Shown here: positions 1 to 10,743 of the stretch, piece by piece
Position numbering within the stretch: the stretch's first letter is position 1
How the letters are laid out: the number at the start of each line of letters is the position of its first letter
NCBI GenBank assembly: GCA_023053575.1
Contig: JAKZAP010000001.1
Coordinates: 17,500,849-17,564,848 of the forward strand
Direction: 5' to 3'
DNA length: 64,000 bases
Source of the DNA: Branchinecta lynchi
Lineage: Eukaryota > Arthropoda > Branchiopoda > Anostraca > Branchinectidae
The notes under the pieces: generated by a model
What the model was told of the DNA's origin: nothing
The model's database searches: none
The model's input: the letters and a program-made list of their open reading frames with translations, nothing else
Translations under genes and position numbers: made by a program

Positions 1-720
1 TTAAACAAGAAAGATGATCAAGCTTCTCTTACACGGTTTCCCTCGGTTGGGAACTCGGCAGGTTTTACCGTTCACCGTTCAGTTGTTCGACGGATGGAAC
101 CCGCTGCAACTCTGATTACCGTATGGCATCATCGTTAATTTTATTTAGTAAGGGAGTACTTTGTTTTCCCGAGAACAAGCTGAATGCACACCTGACTCAT
201 AAACCAAACTATAGCAAACGATTTATTTTTCTTGTTGTTCAAGTAATGCTCTGATTGGCTACTTATCGTCTTTTACTTCCTAATACACTCTACGACGTGC
301 TTTACAAATTCTTGATAGTCTTGTCTCCAAAACCCCTAGGCCCGAGGCCAGAAGTCGCGTTGCCGTTTGTCTGGCACTCTTATTCAGGTACTACCACATT
401 TGCAACGTGCATCGATTCAAAGTCTCCAGAAAACGATGTTACTTCACGTTTTCTTTGAAAATATTCCAGGTTGGCGACGACCATATCAATCCTGTAATGG
501 AAGTGACAGGTTCATTATCTCTTACAGTCTGGCTCTCCTAAACAGCTCTGCGCGTGGGTGTATGTGATGAGAATTGAGGGGGGGGGGGGGGGATTGCCAC
601 ATACGGGGCTTAAGTCTCCAAGTGGTAAAAGTGATGATCACAGGACAAATCCGGGCAACGGCGGTTACTTACAGGTTGAAATACAATGTCCGTATTACGA
701 CCCAACACCAGCTAACTAAC
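1..720. other. intronic stretch, nothing recognised
   Basis: Between the window start and the donor of trio exon 15 I see no exon, repeat copy or RNA. Short ORFs here lack family motifs. A 15-bp G run occupies about 578-592. Confidence 0.5.
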
Positions 721-971
721 CTTGGCTGAGACTCTGAAATCCATATGCTCCCTCAGCATTCCCTCTGTTTCTTCTTTTGATTTGATTGCGGCAAATCCGG
801 CCACTCCCGACCGGGAAAGATGTGCCTCACCCGACGTCCTGAGCCAGTCGAGAGCCTGTCGTGCGGAACGCTCAAAAAGAACGAACTGCTGGCAGTGGTC
901 GAGGCGTCGCTTTCGGTTGCCCCAATATTCGAGGACACGGTGCTCTTGTGAACGAAGTCGCTCCAAAATAG
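721..971 (-). CDS. trio: trio exon 15: last spectrin repeat before the DH1 region (83 codons)
   Basis: This exon is 251 nt. Two nucleotides complete a split codon, then 83 codons end in phase 0. It contains VLEYWGNRKRRLDHCQQF, FERSARQALDWLRTSGE and LREHMDFRVSAK. Trio has VL-YW-MRKRRLDQCQQ-VVFERSAKQALEWIHDNGE and KEHEEFQITAK, after which QTKERVKLL leads to DH1. The acceptor is TTTCTAG and the donor AAG|GTTAGT. The next exon lies outside the window on the left. Confidence 0.95.
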
Positions 972-1404
972 CTAGAAATTTAACAATTAAAGAGGGTTGG
1001 ACAATCAGTCGCACAAAAAGCTCCATATTAAACTGATATCCCTGTTACATTGTTATGCAAGTGGGTGTTTCTCCAAAAGGACTAATTTTCTAAAGGGGGT
1101 CGAGTAAGTTTAGCGCTACTACCAGATGTAGGAGGCTGTAAGAACATCACTATATTTGTTTAATTATTTGATACTCTGTTACCCTCTGGAATACAGACTC
1201 TTGATCACGGGAATAGAACAACAAAATAAAGGGATACCAAAAATAAAAGTAACCTAACAAAATTAAACGCACATATTTGCACGAGCAGGTGTATGAGCGA
1301 GTAATAATAATAATAATATAAATGTAGTACACAGGATTTGCCTCTACAAAACAACTGTTATGCCGAGACTCTTTGCCCAGGAGCTAGAAACCCTAAACCC
1401 TGAT

Positions 1405-1990
1405 GATAAGAAGATAAATCTTTTTATTTACCAAAAACTTATCATGGCTCACGCCAAATTTGTTTATAGAGTCATGGATGCAACTTATGAGTTGCAAAAG
1501 AGCTCTAAAAAGATTTATGTTATCTAGCAATTATATTTCTTCTGTCTGATTTAATCGATTCATTTTTGTTTGTGCTCGGAGGAAGATCAGACCCATGTCG
1601 CAAACCTTTTTTATTTTTATTTTTTTTCTTTAGTCATATATCTGTTGTCGTTAATTCTCGTTTTGTCCTTAAATTTTAGTGTTGACGTGTGATAGTTGTT
1701 CGTTTGTTTTTTCTTTACAATGGTTTAGGCTAGAATTGTATTAATAATTTTTACAAACCCATCAGAATTAGTGAAGCGTCGTTTTTTATACCACTGGCAT
1801 GTCTGGTGCTTTTAAGAAACACCAGGTTTATTTATATTTGCCATTAAAATTGTACCTTACCTTACCTTACACATAAATCATAATAGGCCTACGCATATAG
1901 GGCTACAACGGTCATAAATAACATTATAAATTTAAACTAGCAGCTTAGCTTATGCTTCAATATACAACATTAAAAATTAAGGGACAAAAT
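1405..1990. repeat. dispersed repeat X, copy 1, split by a LINE 3' end
   Basis: Two parts, about 1405-1500 and 1872-1990, match about 7170-7265 and 7599-7729 in the same order. The intervening 1500-1870 is a LINE 3' end, so that LINE inserted into repeat X. X includes the shared strings ataggcctacgca and tttaaactagcag. Its class is unknown. Confidence 0.75.
1500..1870 (+). mobile_element. LINE 3' end with short tandem tail
   Basis: About 1630-1870 is closely similar to 52865-53096, including the phrases aggctagaattgtat and aggtttatttatatttgcc. Both end in a (ccttacctta)-type tail. A 3' untranslated sequence ending in tandem repeats is typical of CR1/L2/I-like LINEs. No coding domain remains, so the clade is unknown. 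Confidence 0.65.
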
Positions 1991-2079
1991 GGATACCGGA
2001 TACCAAATGCTGCGTGCCCTAATCCAATACAATATAGATGGTGTGAGTGACGTTCAGAAACCCACCTACCAGAATTCCT

Positions 2080-5000
2080 TTATATGATATGATATGATAT
2101 TTATTTGTCTTCAGAGCCCAAAGGCCATAACAAACACACATAAATAACAACATGTAAATACAAAATAAACGGTCACACTACTACACTAAACCCCACTCAA
2201 ACACTTTTCCCTGTGCCGACTGGCCACTCTGAGGAACCTCGCCAGGTTTCTTATACTAAGAAAATCCCTACTCCGCATAATATTTACCAACCACTTCCTC
2301 CCATGAATCCCTCCCTTAAAAATTTCCTCCCTCAGATCCTCAATTTCATCACAACCAGACATAAAATGAATTAGATCCTCATCTCCCTCACCGCACATTG
2401 GACAAAAGTAAGGACCAGATTTCTCCCTTACACTTCCCAAATACTTTCTTCTTTCACCAAGTGGCAAACTATCTGCCCTCATATTTAATATTAGTTTCAT
2501 TTCCTCTTTTTTTAGACCCGCTTTAAAATAAATTTCTTCACCCCAAATCTCTTTAGCCTCTGCATACAAACTCAAGGATCCACTATCTCTTATCCTAGCT
2601 AACCAAACCTGGATTTCTTGGTCAATTAACCTACTACTAACTTCTTTTAAAACAAATCCTAACTCTCTCCCCGGACCCTCCCCTCTATTCCACATATAAC
2701 CAAGCCCGCAACTATCTAATATTGAACGAATCTGGAAAGCCCAGGAATCGTGTGTTTCATCCTTCAACGACTCAAGATACGCATCTTTCAATAGTCTTTC
2801 ACCCGGCAATATTAATATCTTTTCCCAATACTTAATCATTTTTACTAATCTAATACTCTTCAACGACCTTAAGCCTAGATCCCCCCTAACCACCAATCCA
2901 TTAATTTTATTACTTAGGCCTAGTGCCCTTTTAAAATAACTTAACTGTAACTGTTCTAACTTTTCCCCCTGACAAAAACCCCATATTTCGGCCGCATAAT
3001 GGACTGCCGGCAACACTTTCATATTACAAATATCCTTAAATACCTTTAAATTACAACTCCTTCTTATATCACTTCTAAGTATCATGTTGACACACCTTTT
3101 ACCTCTAGCTACACTAAATTCTACATGCTTCCCCATTTTCCCCTTTGCGCTAAACTTGCATCCAAGATACACCCATTCCTCCTTCACCTTCAAGTTTCTC
3201 CCACCATAATTAAATACCACACTGTCTTTAATTTTTCCTCCTTTCCTGAATACAACCACCACCGTTTTATCCGTATTCAATTCTAATTTTTTAACACTGA
3301 AATAATCTTCTAATAAATCAATCAACTTTTGAAGTTTCTCCGGGCTTTCGGCGACCAGGACCATATCGTCAGCAAACAAAAGGACACATAATTTTACAAG
3401 GTTTAGGGTTACCATTGGAGCTCCTCGTCCCTCCAAATACTCTTCAATATCATTCAAAAACAGGGCGAAAAGCTTCGGCGATAGGGTGCAACCCTGTTTA
3501 ACTCCAATATATGATCTTGCGCTCCTTGAAAATTTTCCCATCACTCTTACCACACAAGCCACCACCTTATACATTTCAACTACAATCAAAACAAATGCTA
3601 CCGGTAGACCAATCCTTACTAAATACTCTACAAGCAACGCTCTACTAACGTTGTCAAAAGCCCCCTTTAGATCCACAAAGGCTACGTATAATTTTCCACC
3701 TCTATTTTTCAAATGTTTTTTCACCAACACCTTTAAAACGAAGATCTGATCTAATGTACTAAACCCCTGCCGAAATCCTGCCTGGATACTACTTAATATA
3801 TTTTTCTTACCCAACCACTCACTTAACCTCTTATCAATAATCCTACAATAAATCTTACTAATACTGTTTCCTAGATGAATCCCTCTATAATTACTGTGAT
3901 TCTCCTTATCCCCCTTCTTGAAAAGAGGAATCATTATAGACGTCTCCCATTGGCTAGGCCATGATGCTTTTTCCACCAAGCAAGAAAAAACAATTGCCAA
4001 AATATGTAGCAGGTATGCTTTGCCCCATCTCCATAACGTAGAGGGAACGCCGTCCATACCTGGCGCTGATCCTCCCTTCATTCCCTTTAAAGATTGCCAA
4101 ACTTCATCACTTGTAACACTCTCAATTAATTCCGAATCAATATCATCTAAAGGGAAAAACGTCTGGCTCCTATACAACTTACTCAAATTATCCAACTCTT
4201 TTTGCTGATTCCTTAATTTTATATCCTTTGCTTCCAACACATCAGGCCATGACTCAGCAGGTGGTGTTCGGATATCATCTGGCGTATGTATTGACTGTTT
4301 TACCAACTTCCAAAATTCCTTACTATCCTTCTTCCTACACTTATCTTCCAATTCTTGCACTCTACCTACCTCTGACGCTATTTTTTTCCTAGCTAACATT
4401 CTCTTATATACTCTCCTAACACCACGATATTCTTCTAACTTAACTTTTTCATCCTCTAAATTACAACTACCTTTAACTTTTCTTAAAGCCGCCACCACTT
4501 CTTCACGCTTCCTCCTACATTCCTCATCAAAATACTCCTTCCCTTTTTTTCTCTCAGCCTTCTTATGTCTTGGTACTAGATCCGCCACCTGGTGAACAAC
4601 ATTTACTAACTGATCTATCGCTTCCTCCACCTTCCTCTCTCTTACCATATCAATGCATGCATTTAATTTACTTTCTACTTCTGTAGCACCTAGCCTATCT
4701 ACAAAAATCTTTTCCTCAGCCCCTTCTAACTTAATAGGTCGCTTTACTATCTCCGTTCCTCTATCATAACCACCAATTTCTCTTCGAGCTAACATAGGCC
4801 TAGGACTCCTACTCAACTCAATGTCTAGCCTAATGGGTATATGATCCGAACCCGTAACATCTAGCGTCCTAAAGTCTACACACAGGCGCCAAAGAGATAT
4901 ATCAACCAAAACATAATCAATCACACTAGGCGACCTTCCCGAAAAACATGTAAATCCTCCCCCTACCTCTTGATCCTCCCCAATTCTTCCGTTTACTATT

Positions 5001-5090
5001 ACTAATTTTTCCAGTCCCACTAAATCTAATAAATGTCTTCCCCAATTATTCATTCTACGGTTCTGGTCCTTACTTTTTCTCGAATAGTGA
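2080..5090 (-). mobile_element. LINE retrotransposon, 5'-truncated, intact endonuclease-tail plus reverse transcriptase ORF
   Basis: An open frame at 2186-5146 on the minus strand encodes up to 986 residues. The first 35 or so are probably flanking host sequence. From NRRMNNWGRHLLDL it holds the C-terminal part of an APE-type endonuclease (S-V-IDYVL near residue 77, GSDHIPIR near 105). Next comes a long basic linker and a reverse transcriptase with PGMDGVPS, FVDLKGAFDNVSR, GVKQGCTLSPKLFALFLND and the catalytic LLFADDMVLV. A C-terminal zinc-knuckle-like CPMC...H...C follows. The 3' end has an (atatc)n-type tail at about 2083-2100. ORF1 and the endonuclease N-terminus are missing, so this copy cannot move by itself. 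The unbroken RT frame suggests recent insertion. Confidence 0.93.
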
Positions 5091-5129
5091 TGCAGGCGAG
5101 GAATAGGGTACCCACAGATACTCAGCATT

Positions 5130-5480
5130 TGGCATAGTGTAATCAACGTTAGGCATAGAGTATCCCAAAACTAGGGATTTATGGTAGACTGAACCAAAAA
5201 TCCTAAAATATGGGGCGTGGGGCTCAACTTGCATGCCCTGACGTAAGGGATACACCTATAGAAGCTGTTGAACTGAGAATCTGAAATGAAAATTAGTTTT
5301 AAAAACAAATTTGCATGGGGCTACCGTGCCCTTGCTGCCGGGCATGGTGCACCAACGTGAACCGGTGCTCATGCGTTGGGGCATGCCCTTACGTCGGAGC
5401 ACCATGCCCAAAAACTAAGGATTTGTGTATGATTGGACTGAACCAGAGATATTTCTCTGTATAACTTCCCGAATCTCACA
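5130..5480. repeat. short direct and inverted repeats beside the LINE
   Basis: The phrase cccaaaactagggattt at about 5163 recurs in altered form at about 5405, followed both times by a 'gactgaacca' word. Between them, gggcatggtgcacc (about 5339) and gcaccatgccc (about 5398) form an inverted pair. It looks like a small satellite-like or fold-back repeat. Nothing coding is seen. Confidence 0.45.
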
Positions 5481-6075
5481 ATTATACTTTGTCGTAGGTT
5501 CCTTTAACTACTTGTACGTCAATATAACCTTATTTTTCTCTCTTTATTTAGGAACACTTCGCCCGCTGCCTCGTATAGCCCAAGAAGCATACAGGAAGCC
5601 GACCACCATCTACCGTTTCTTAGCAACGTCTTCTATCCGAAACCGAGAGCCTTACACGGGAAAAGAAGATAGCGGAAGATGTATGGTTGCCGAAGGCCCA
5701 TGAGTAAATATGAACGAGAGGTCAAACAATGTTTGAGCGAATACGGGACAGAAATATTTGTGAGTGAGTGGAAGGGTGTCGAATTATAGTCATGGGGAAG
5801 AGCTATTTTGTAGTAAAAACAGTTGGTAGGGTTCTTCAAAGTGGCCCCAGCCCATAGGAACAGCTGCCTCTAGGGAGTATATTTATTTATAATTTTGTTA
5901 GCTTGTGTTTATTTTGTGCCCATTTGCCATAGCCGCTGGCTCTTAAGCAAATAAAACCCATCTCATGGACTCTTATCAACATATCCATTATTCTTGGTTT
6001 CGATAAGAAAACTAGTGTAACTATCGGCTTTTGGGCGTAAACCTGCATATCCAGTTTGACAAACATGAGATTTAC

Positions 6076-6391
6076 CTTTCACTCGGTTTTCAGGTCCTCT
6101 TAGCTGCCCCTCGCTCTGGTAACTATAAAATGTTAGACTTCGGCTTGAGTATTTCAGAAAGGTTTCGGCAGTACGTCTGGCAAGAGTGCAGGCCCTAAGG
6201 AAACTCTCTTTCTGCTCCTGATGCCTCGCAATCAACTGAGAAATCATTGTGATTTTATCTTGGGTTGGGTTCAACTTGTCGCCAGATGGTGACGTCGGTT
6301 TATCTGTGATTTCGGTGGGTAAGCTGGTCGCGCCACACCAGTCTTCCTCCCGACGGTATTCGCGTTCTAAGCTATCGAGAACGGAACACAC
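6076..6391 (-). CDS. trio: trio exon 14: VCSVLDSLEREY...DWCG segment (105 codons)
   Basis: This exon is 316 nt, phase 0 at the start and one extra nucleotide at the end. It begins VCSVLDSLEREYRREEDWCG. A hydrophilic linker of about 35 residues follows, then HQEQKESFLRACTLARRTAE and the end GPENRVK. Trio has VCSVLESLEQEY-R-EDWCGG, then EQKEAFLKACTLARR, then APEQQVKN, so both ends are anchored. The acceptor is CTTTGCAG and the donor AAAG|GTAAAT. A 305-bp MITE starts 56 bp upstream of the acceptor. Confidence 0.95.
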
Positions 6392-6447
6392 CTGCAAAGA
6401 AGGTAGATGTGACGACAGTTCTAAAGGCCATTTTAGTAGTCCACATT

Positions 6448-6752
6448 GAGCGTGTTCCACCCTTCTAACAATAGTTACTAATAGTTACTATTTCCGTTCC
6501 ATCCTCATGAAAAGTTACTACGCTGACCGTTCCAACCTTGTCGGAATAGTAACTAATAGTTACTTTTTGCTTACCATGCTTGGGACCGTAGTAAGCGTAG
6601 TAACTACGCATCTCTGTAACGTGATTGGCCAGATTCCTCCCTGGCGTGGGATCCTGCTGGGAAATAGAAAAATCGTTCCAGCCTTGACGGCGAAAAGCCA
6701 GAATTCGTGACGTCATGCGTAGTAACTACGGTAAGTAGGATGGAACACGCTC
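6448..6752. mobile_element. MITE, GAGCGTGTTCCA family, copy 1
   Basis: A 305-bp element has inverted ends GAGCGTGTTCCA and TGGAACACGCTC and a flanking 3-bp duplication ATT (6445-6447, 6753-6755). A second copy lies at 31363-31658. The interior is rich in the words 'agttact' and 'agtaact' in both orientations. It has no coding capacity, as expected of a MITE. It lies 56 bp upstream of the acceptor of trio exon 14. Confidence 0.85.
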
Positions 6753-6764
6753 ATTGTCAGAGCT

Positions 6765-6850
6765 GACGAAGAATCATAGCTAACGTATCCGTTGTCAACA
6801 TTGTTTGAATAAATGTTTCAAAGTCAGCTTGGGCTTAAAGAATATTTACA
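6765..6850 (+). repeat. fold-back family fragment (right end only)
   Basis: The stretch matches the right end of the element at 7278-7601: gtatccgttgt, then gaataaatgtttcaaagtc, then ttgggct-aaagaatattta. The inner arms are missing. Confidence 0.75.
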
Positions 6851-7169
6851 TTGTCAGAAGTTTCAAAACAGATAACACATTTTTGCGCATCCTTGTATTA
6901 CAATTTTTTAGAACATATCTGTCACGAAATGTTATCTTTTCGCGAAAATCAACACTTAAAAGGTCTAAAACAGAGGTTTTGTTTTCAAACATAACACTTA
7001 AAAGCCATAATGGATATATTCTCATAACATTTATTACACGGATGCGCAAACATGTATTATATGTTAACAAACTTATGACAGTGTTGCCAACTCCATTCTC
7101 AGTATTTCTACTGCTAGTTTTATACACTCAATGTTCTCGCTATGTCCTCAAAACCGATTTAGATAGATG

Positions 7170-7735
7170 ATATGAAAAGATAGATAAATCTTTTTATTCG
7201 CCAAAAACTTATCATGGCTTATGCAAAATTTATTTGGTATAGTCATGAATACAACTTATGAGCACACAAATAAATTATTTATTCAAACAATGTTTACAAC
7301 GGATACGTCAGCTCTGATTTTTCATCAGCGATATTTCGGCCCTTCTTGGCAAGGGTCCTCGTCAGGCTGTCAATCTTCTTGTTCAACTTCGGGGAAGGAA
7401 ACAAACCTGTAATCATTATTACAGGTTTGTTTACAGGTTTGTTTCCTTCCCCGAAGTTGAACAAGAAGATTGACAGCCTGACGAGGACCGTTGCCAAGAA
7501 GGGCCGAAATATCGCTGATGAAAAATCAGAGCTGACGTATCCGTTGTAAACAGTGTTTGAATAAATGTTTCAAAGTCAGCTTGGGCTCAAAGAATATTTA
7601 TACAAATAAATTATAATAGGCCTACGCAAATAGGGCTACAACAGTCGTAAATAACATTATAAATTTAAACTAGCAGTTCAGCTTATGCTTCGTTATACAA
7701 CTTTAAAAATGAAGGGACAAAACTCTTTGCAAACC
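7170..7735. repeat. dispersed repeat X, copy 2, split by a fold-back insertion
   Basis: This is the counterpart of 1405-1990. Its two parts are separated by the fold-back element at 7278-7601 and its 12-bp target duplication. Comparison with copy 1 shows both copies received an insertion near the same place. Confidence 0.75.
7278..7601 (+). mobile_element. fold-back element with 12-bp target duplication and hammerhead-like core
   Basis: Two arms of about 130 bp (about 7285-7418 and 7421-7552) are near-perfect reverse complements around a short centre at about 7419. The right end carries about 45 bp more than the left, so it is not a simple TIR transposon. The 12-mer acaaataaatta flanks it at 7266-7277 and 7602-7613. 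Each arm has a CTGACGA, a hairpin ending AAGGGCC, then GAAA (right arm 7478-7509). Other copies or fragments lie at 6765, 19500, 24730, 44630, 47790, 54320 and 63440. A Penelope-like origin is inferred. Confidence 0.8.
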
Positions 7736-7739
7736 TCTG

Positions 7740-8210
7740 GTGCGCACATTTGATTGGCTGCAACTTTTCAACCGCAATAGCTACCTTGCGAGGGAGTCTT
7801 TTTGTCAGCTTTTCAGAAGGGAAAATATTTTTGTGGATTGGGTGATTCAGAGGCAGAGTTTCAGCCTTCGTTCATGTAAGGAGGCGATTTGGAATTTACA
7901 TAGTAACTCTTCATAGGACCTCTCGGCCACCTTTGACGAGCTCTTTTTTGAATCTTCTCAATTCTGGCGGTCTGTTTGACCGTGAGGCTAAAATGCCGTA
8001 TTCTAAAGTAGGTCGGATAAATGAAATGTAAATCCGGAACAAGTGTTTAGTGGGTGCCCCATGCCTGGACATGAGCTTAAGCATCTGAAGTCCGGCATTC
8101 CCTCGCTTTATCATGCTAGTCGTCTGTGCTTCCCATTTTAAATCTTGAGTTAAGATTATCCCTAGGAGTTTAATTTTTGTTTACTCTCAAGGAATCTGAA
8201 ATTACATAGA
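7740..8210 (-). pseudogene. LINE reverse-transcriptase C-terminal remnant
   Basis: The minus strand from about 8195 reads LLGIILTQDLKWEAQTTSM, then RGNAGLQMLKLMSRHGAP, then IYISFIRPTLEYGILA. This is the post-catalytic thumb/connection region common in CR1/Jockey-like LINEs. The element at 58637-59841 has the same pattern (LRRGNMSLRSLKVLSRYGVP, SSIRPLLEY). Stops and frameshifts follow, and there is no catalytic site. Confidence 0.75.
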
Positions 8211-8366
8211 AGGCTCTACCCTCCTATGCTCACGCAGCACTCTTGAGTACATGATATATCGCATGCTGCTCTCTCCTAGATGGTTTTCAAAGCGCTCGAA
8301 CAAACAGTCCTGCTCTACCTGGACAATCCTGTAAAATTTACCAAGTTTTCTTTGAGAACTTCTCTG

Positions 8367-8714
8367 AACAACAAGTTTCGTCGCAAGACAAAAGAAAACG
8401 AGTCTACTAATGTTTTCTAAGAGCTTGAAAAACATTAAGGCCTACGAGGGATTTGCTATGGTATTTTGCCAGCGGTCAAAATCTGTAAGTTTGTCCTCTT
8501 ACTTGTTCAGCAGTCTTGAAGAAATTCCAACTGGCCGAAGTAAACAACAAGTTTCGTCACAAGACAAAAGAAAACGAGTCTACTAATGTTTTTGTAAGAG
8601 CTTGAAAAACATATAGGCCTACAAAGGATTATCTATGGTATTTTGCCCATGGTAAAAACCTGTGCGTTTTTCATCTTACTTGTTCAGCAGTCTTGAAGAA
8701 ATTCAAACTAGCCG
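8367..8714. repeat. 176-bp tandem duplication carrying the end of trio exon 13
   Basis: Unit 1 starts at about 8367 and unit 2 at about 8543 (offset 176-177 bp), beginning with aacaacaagtttcgtc. Each includes the last 35 bp of trio exon 13 with the donor. The real one ends at 8680 and the copy at about 8503-8537 differs at two of 35 bases. The copied fragment has no acceptor of its own, so it is an exon relic with a decoy 5' splice site. Confidence 0.88.
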
Positions 8715-8871
8715 TCACGAGTTTGTGCCTTTCTTCAGCACAGGTGACTAATTGCTGCCATCTCTTTGTGACTAGATCCGCAAGGTCCTTTACAGCCTGG
8801 GGATCGAAGTGGCCATGATTTAAGAGCTGCTCTGCTTTCTGGCGTACTTGAAGGGCGGACGCGTGGGTTTT
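8680..8871 (-). CDS. trio: trio exon 13: KTHASALQV spectrin segment (64 codons)
   Basis: This exon is 192 nt, phase 0, starting KTHASALQVRQKAEQLL, then GHFDPQAVKDLAD, and ending NFFKTAEQ. Trio has KTH-SALQVQQKAE--LQ-x-HYD and ends AFYKTSEQ. The acceptor is GTTCCAG and the donor CAA|GTAAGA. The last 35 bp with the donor are duplicated about 177 bp downstream in the intron, giving a decoy donor at about 8501-8502. Confidence 0.95.
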
Positions 8872-9410
8872 CTGGAACGAACAGAAGATCTTAACAGAAT
8901 CTCAACGGAATGTCACAACAGTTTGCTTGGCAAGTTCACCACAAAGCACAAGGGGGGAGGGTAAAGATTCATTAACAACAATTCCGCGGTGTCTCCCACT
9001 GAACCCATGACACGAATTGTACTTTCTTATCATGGTGGTATACTACCAAACGAGACAAATAAGCTGACAACTAACGATGTGGTGAAGGTTTTTTTTGTAT
9101 ACATGTAACGCAGGATTACAGACTCTTCATTCAAAAGGCATACTTTCAGCTCCTCAAAAACTAGTTGCAATTTTTCGTACTACAAATAGGAGAGCTATTG
9201 AACCACGCACTAGATGACGACCAATCAGAGGAAGGACAAATATACTTTGCGGCCACGCCATCTACTTATCAACGCTTCAAATACGTCTGTAAACACTGCT
9301 TCAAGTTTGATTCCGCGAAACGACGATTACAAGAAAACGATGCTGGGCCTTCCCAATATTTGAAACACCAACATGAAATGGGCACAAGCCTTAAAGTACA
9401 CATATCGTAC

Positions 9411-9530
9411 CTCAATAGCGACTTGGAAGTGATCATGCTGAAGTCTCAGCTGCTCTGCTTCTTGTAAGTTAACAGGAACCACCAAAGTACTCGTCAGCAT
9501 TGACTCGGAGCTTCGAATCCAGGATACGAC
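9411..9530 (-). CDS. trio: trio exon 12: VVSWIRSSESML segment (40 codons)
   Basis: This exon is 120 nt, phase 0. It begins VVSWIRSSESMLTSTL and ends EAEQLRLQHDHFQVAIE. Trio has V-x-x-WIR-GE-ML-A followed by L-EAEQL--EHEQFQ-AIE. The acceptor is TTTTCAG and the donor GAG|GTACGA. The flanking introns are only about 0.55 and 0.54 kb, the two shortest here, so exons 11 to 13 form a tight cluster. Confidence 0.94.
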
Positions 9531-10081
9531 CTGAAAAGATTAATTCAGTATCGACACAAAACTAAATTTCTTGCAAGCCAAAGAATTAAATTTACTTGCG
9601 CTGCAATTTATTCGAGCGATGTTTCGGGCCGGAGCTGGGGCGGAAGGAATATTCATCATTTCTTTCTCAAAACGTCCTCCTGCTTCCCAATATCCGTAGT
9701 TTACACTTCCCCACCACATAAACAAATAACTGGCCACTGCAAAACCTATCAACTCCGTATCAGCTCTGTTCTTTTTTTTTTTTTTTGTTCCTCTCTCTTC
9801 TTCTTTTATCCTATCTGGACAAAATAGTTATTATTGAGCCTCTCACCGTATAATGGAGAAAACTAACCGTAAATAACAGGAGATGAAGATCGCTCCGTCG
9901 ACGGCTCTTACGAAACACCAGGTTAAGAACAACTTCTTATTAAGCCATTGTTGTGATAATGAACTAACAATGTTAGAATGATCGAGTGCGAAGTGAAAGA
10001 CTGACGTGTTTTCAGCAACTTCCGAATGCAAGAATCGGGATGCGGGATGCGAGAATAATATCTTTCACGAATCAAACTTAC

Positions 10082-10270
10082 CTGATGAGCCTCGAGATCT
10101 AACTGGTTAAGGTGCAATTTTTGTTCTAGTCTGACGCGGCGGAGCTCGGCGGCGTCCTCCAGGTCCAATTCTCTTTCGTGCAAATCTTCGAGTAGACCCT
10201 GGACCCGGACGTCCCCAGTAAGTTTCGTCACTGGGTCAGTGTAAAGCTGTGTGCTGTTGCTTTCAAACAA
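10082..10270 (-). CDS. trio: trio exon 11: spectrin segment (63 codons)
   Basis: This exon is 189 nt, phase 0. It contains VRVQGLLEDLHERELDLEDA and LRRVRLEQKLHLNQLDLEAH. Trio has (A/T)-x-VQ-LLEFLHEKQ-EL-L followed by H-R--LEQ-x-QLR-L-AEV-Q, one residue longer. The acceptor is TATTTTTCAG and the donor CAG|GTAAGT. Confidence 0.94.
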
Positions 10271-10323
10271 CTGAAAAATACAAAAGTTTAGAGCCGTCCT
10301 CGAATCCTGTTCTGACTAACTAA

Positions 10324-10650
10324 CAAGTTACACAATTTCGCAGCTCTTTTAGCGAGCGGTTAGAAAATACCAAGAACAGACATTTCACAACGCGACCCAA
10401 TTTCGGATACGGCAAGGGGCAGCACTTACATAGTGAGATTTAATTTCGGAAGTTTAACTCCGCGGATAACTGGATAAGCCAATCCGTGCAAGTTACACAA
10501 TTTCGCAGCTCTTTTAGCGAGCGGCTAGGAAATACCAAGAACAGACAATTCACAACGCGACCCAATTTCGGATACGGCAAGGGGCAGCACTTACATAGTG
10601 AGATTTAATTTCGGAAGTTTAACTCCGCGGATAACTGGATAAGCCAAACT
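10324..10650. repeat. 165-bp tandem duplication
   Basis: Two near-identical units begin caagttacacaatttcgcag at 10324 and 10489 and end ggataactggataagccaa. Only a few positions differ, so the duplication is recent. It lies just upstream of trio exon 11 in transcription order and contains no coding sequence. Confidence 0.9.
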
Positions 10651-10743
10651 TTATAACTTGGCAATCCTAGATACACTTCATTACAACCAGATCCACACTG
10701 AAAGCTCCAACACCAAGTGTTCAAGAAAACTTCAGCAGGCCTG

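Noticed and set aside
722..1036. 104-codon plus-strand ORF opposite trio exon 15
   Set aside because: It is the antisense shadow of a conserved exon and has no family motif.
7478..7509. proven hammerhead ribozyme
   Set aside because: The CTGANGA and GAAA residues and stem II are there, but the bases next to the expected cleavage site give C-C and G-G in stem I; kept only as hammerhead-like.
9165..9467. 100-codon plus-strand ORF
   Set aside because: It overlaps trio exon 12 in antisense and shows no domain.
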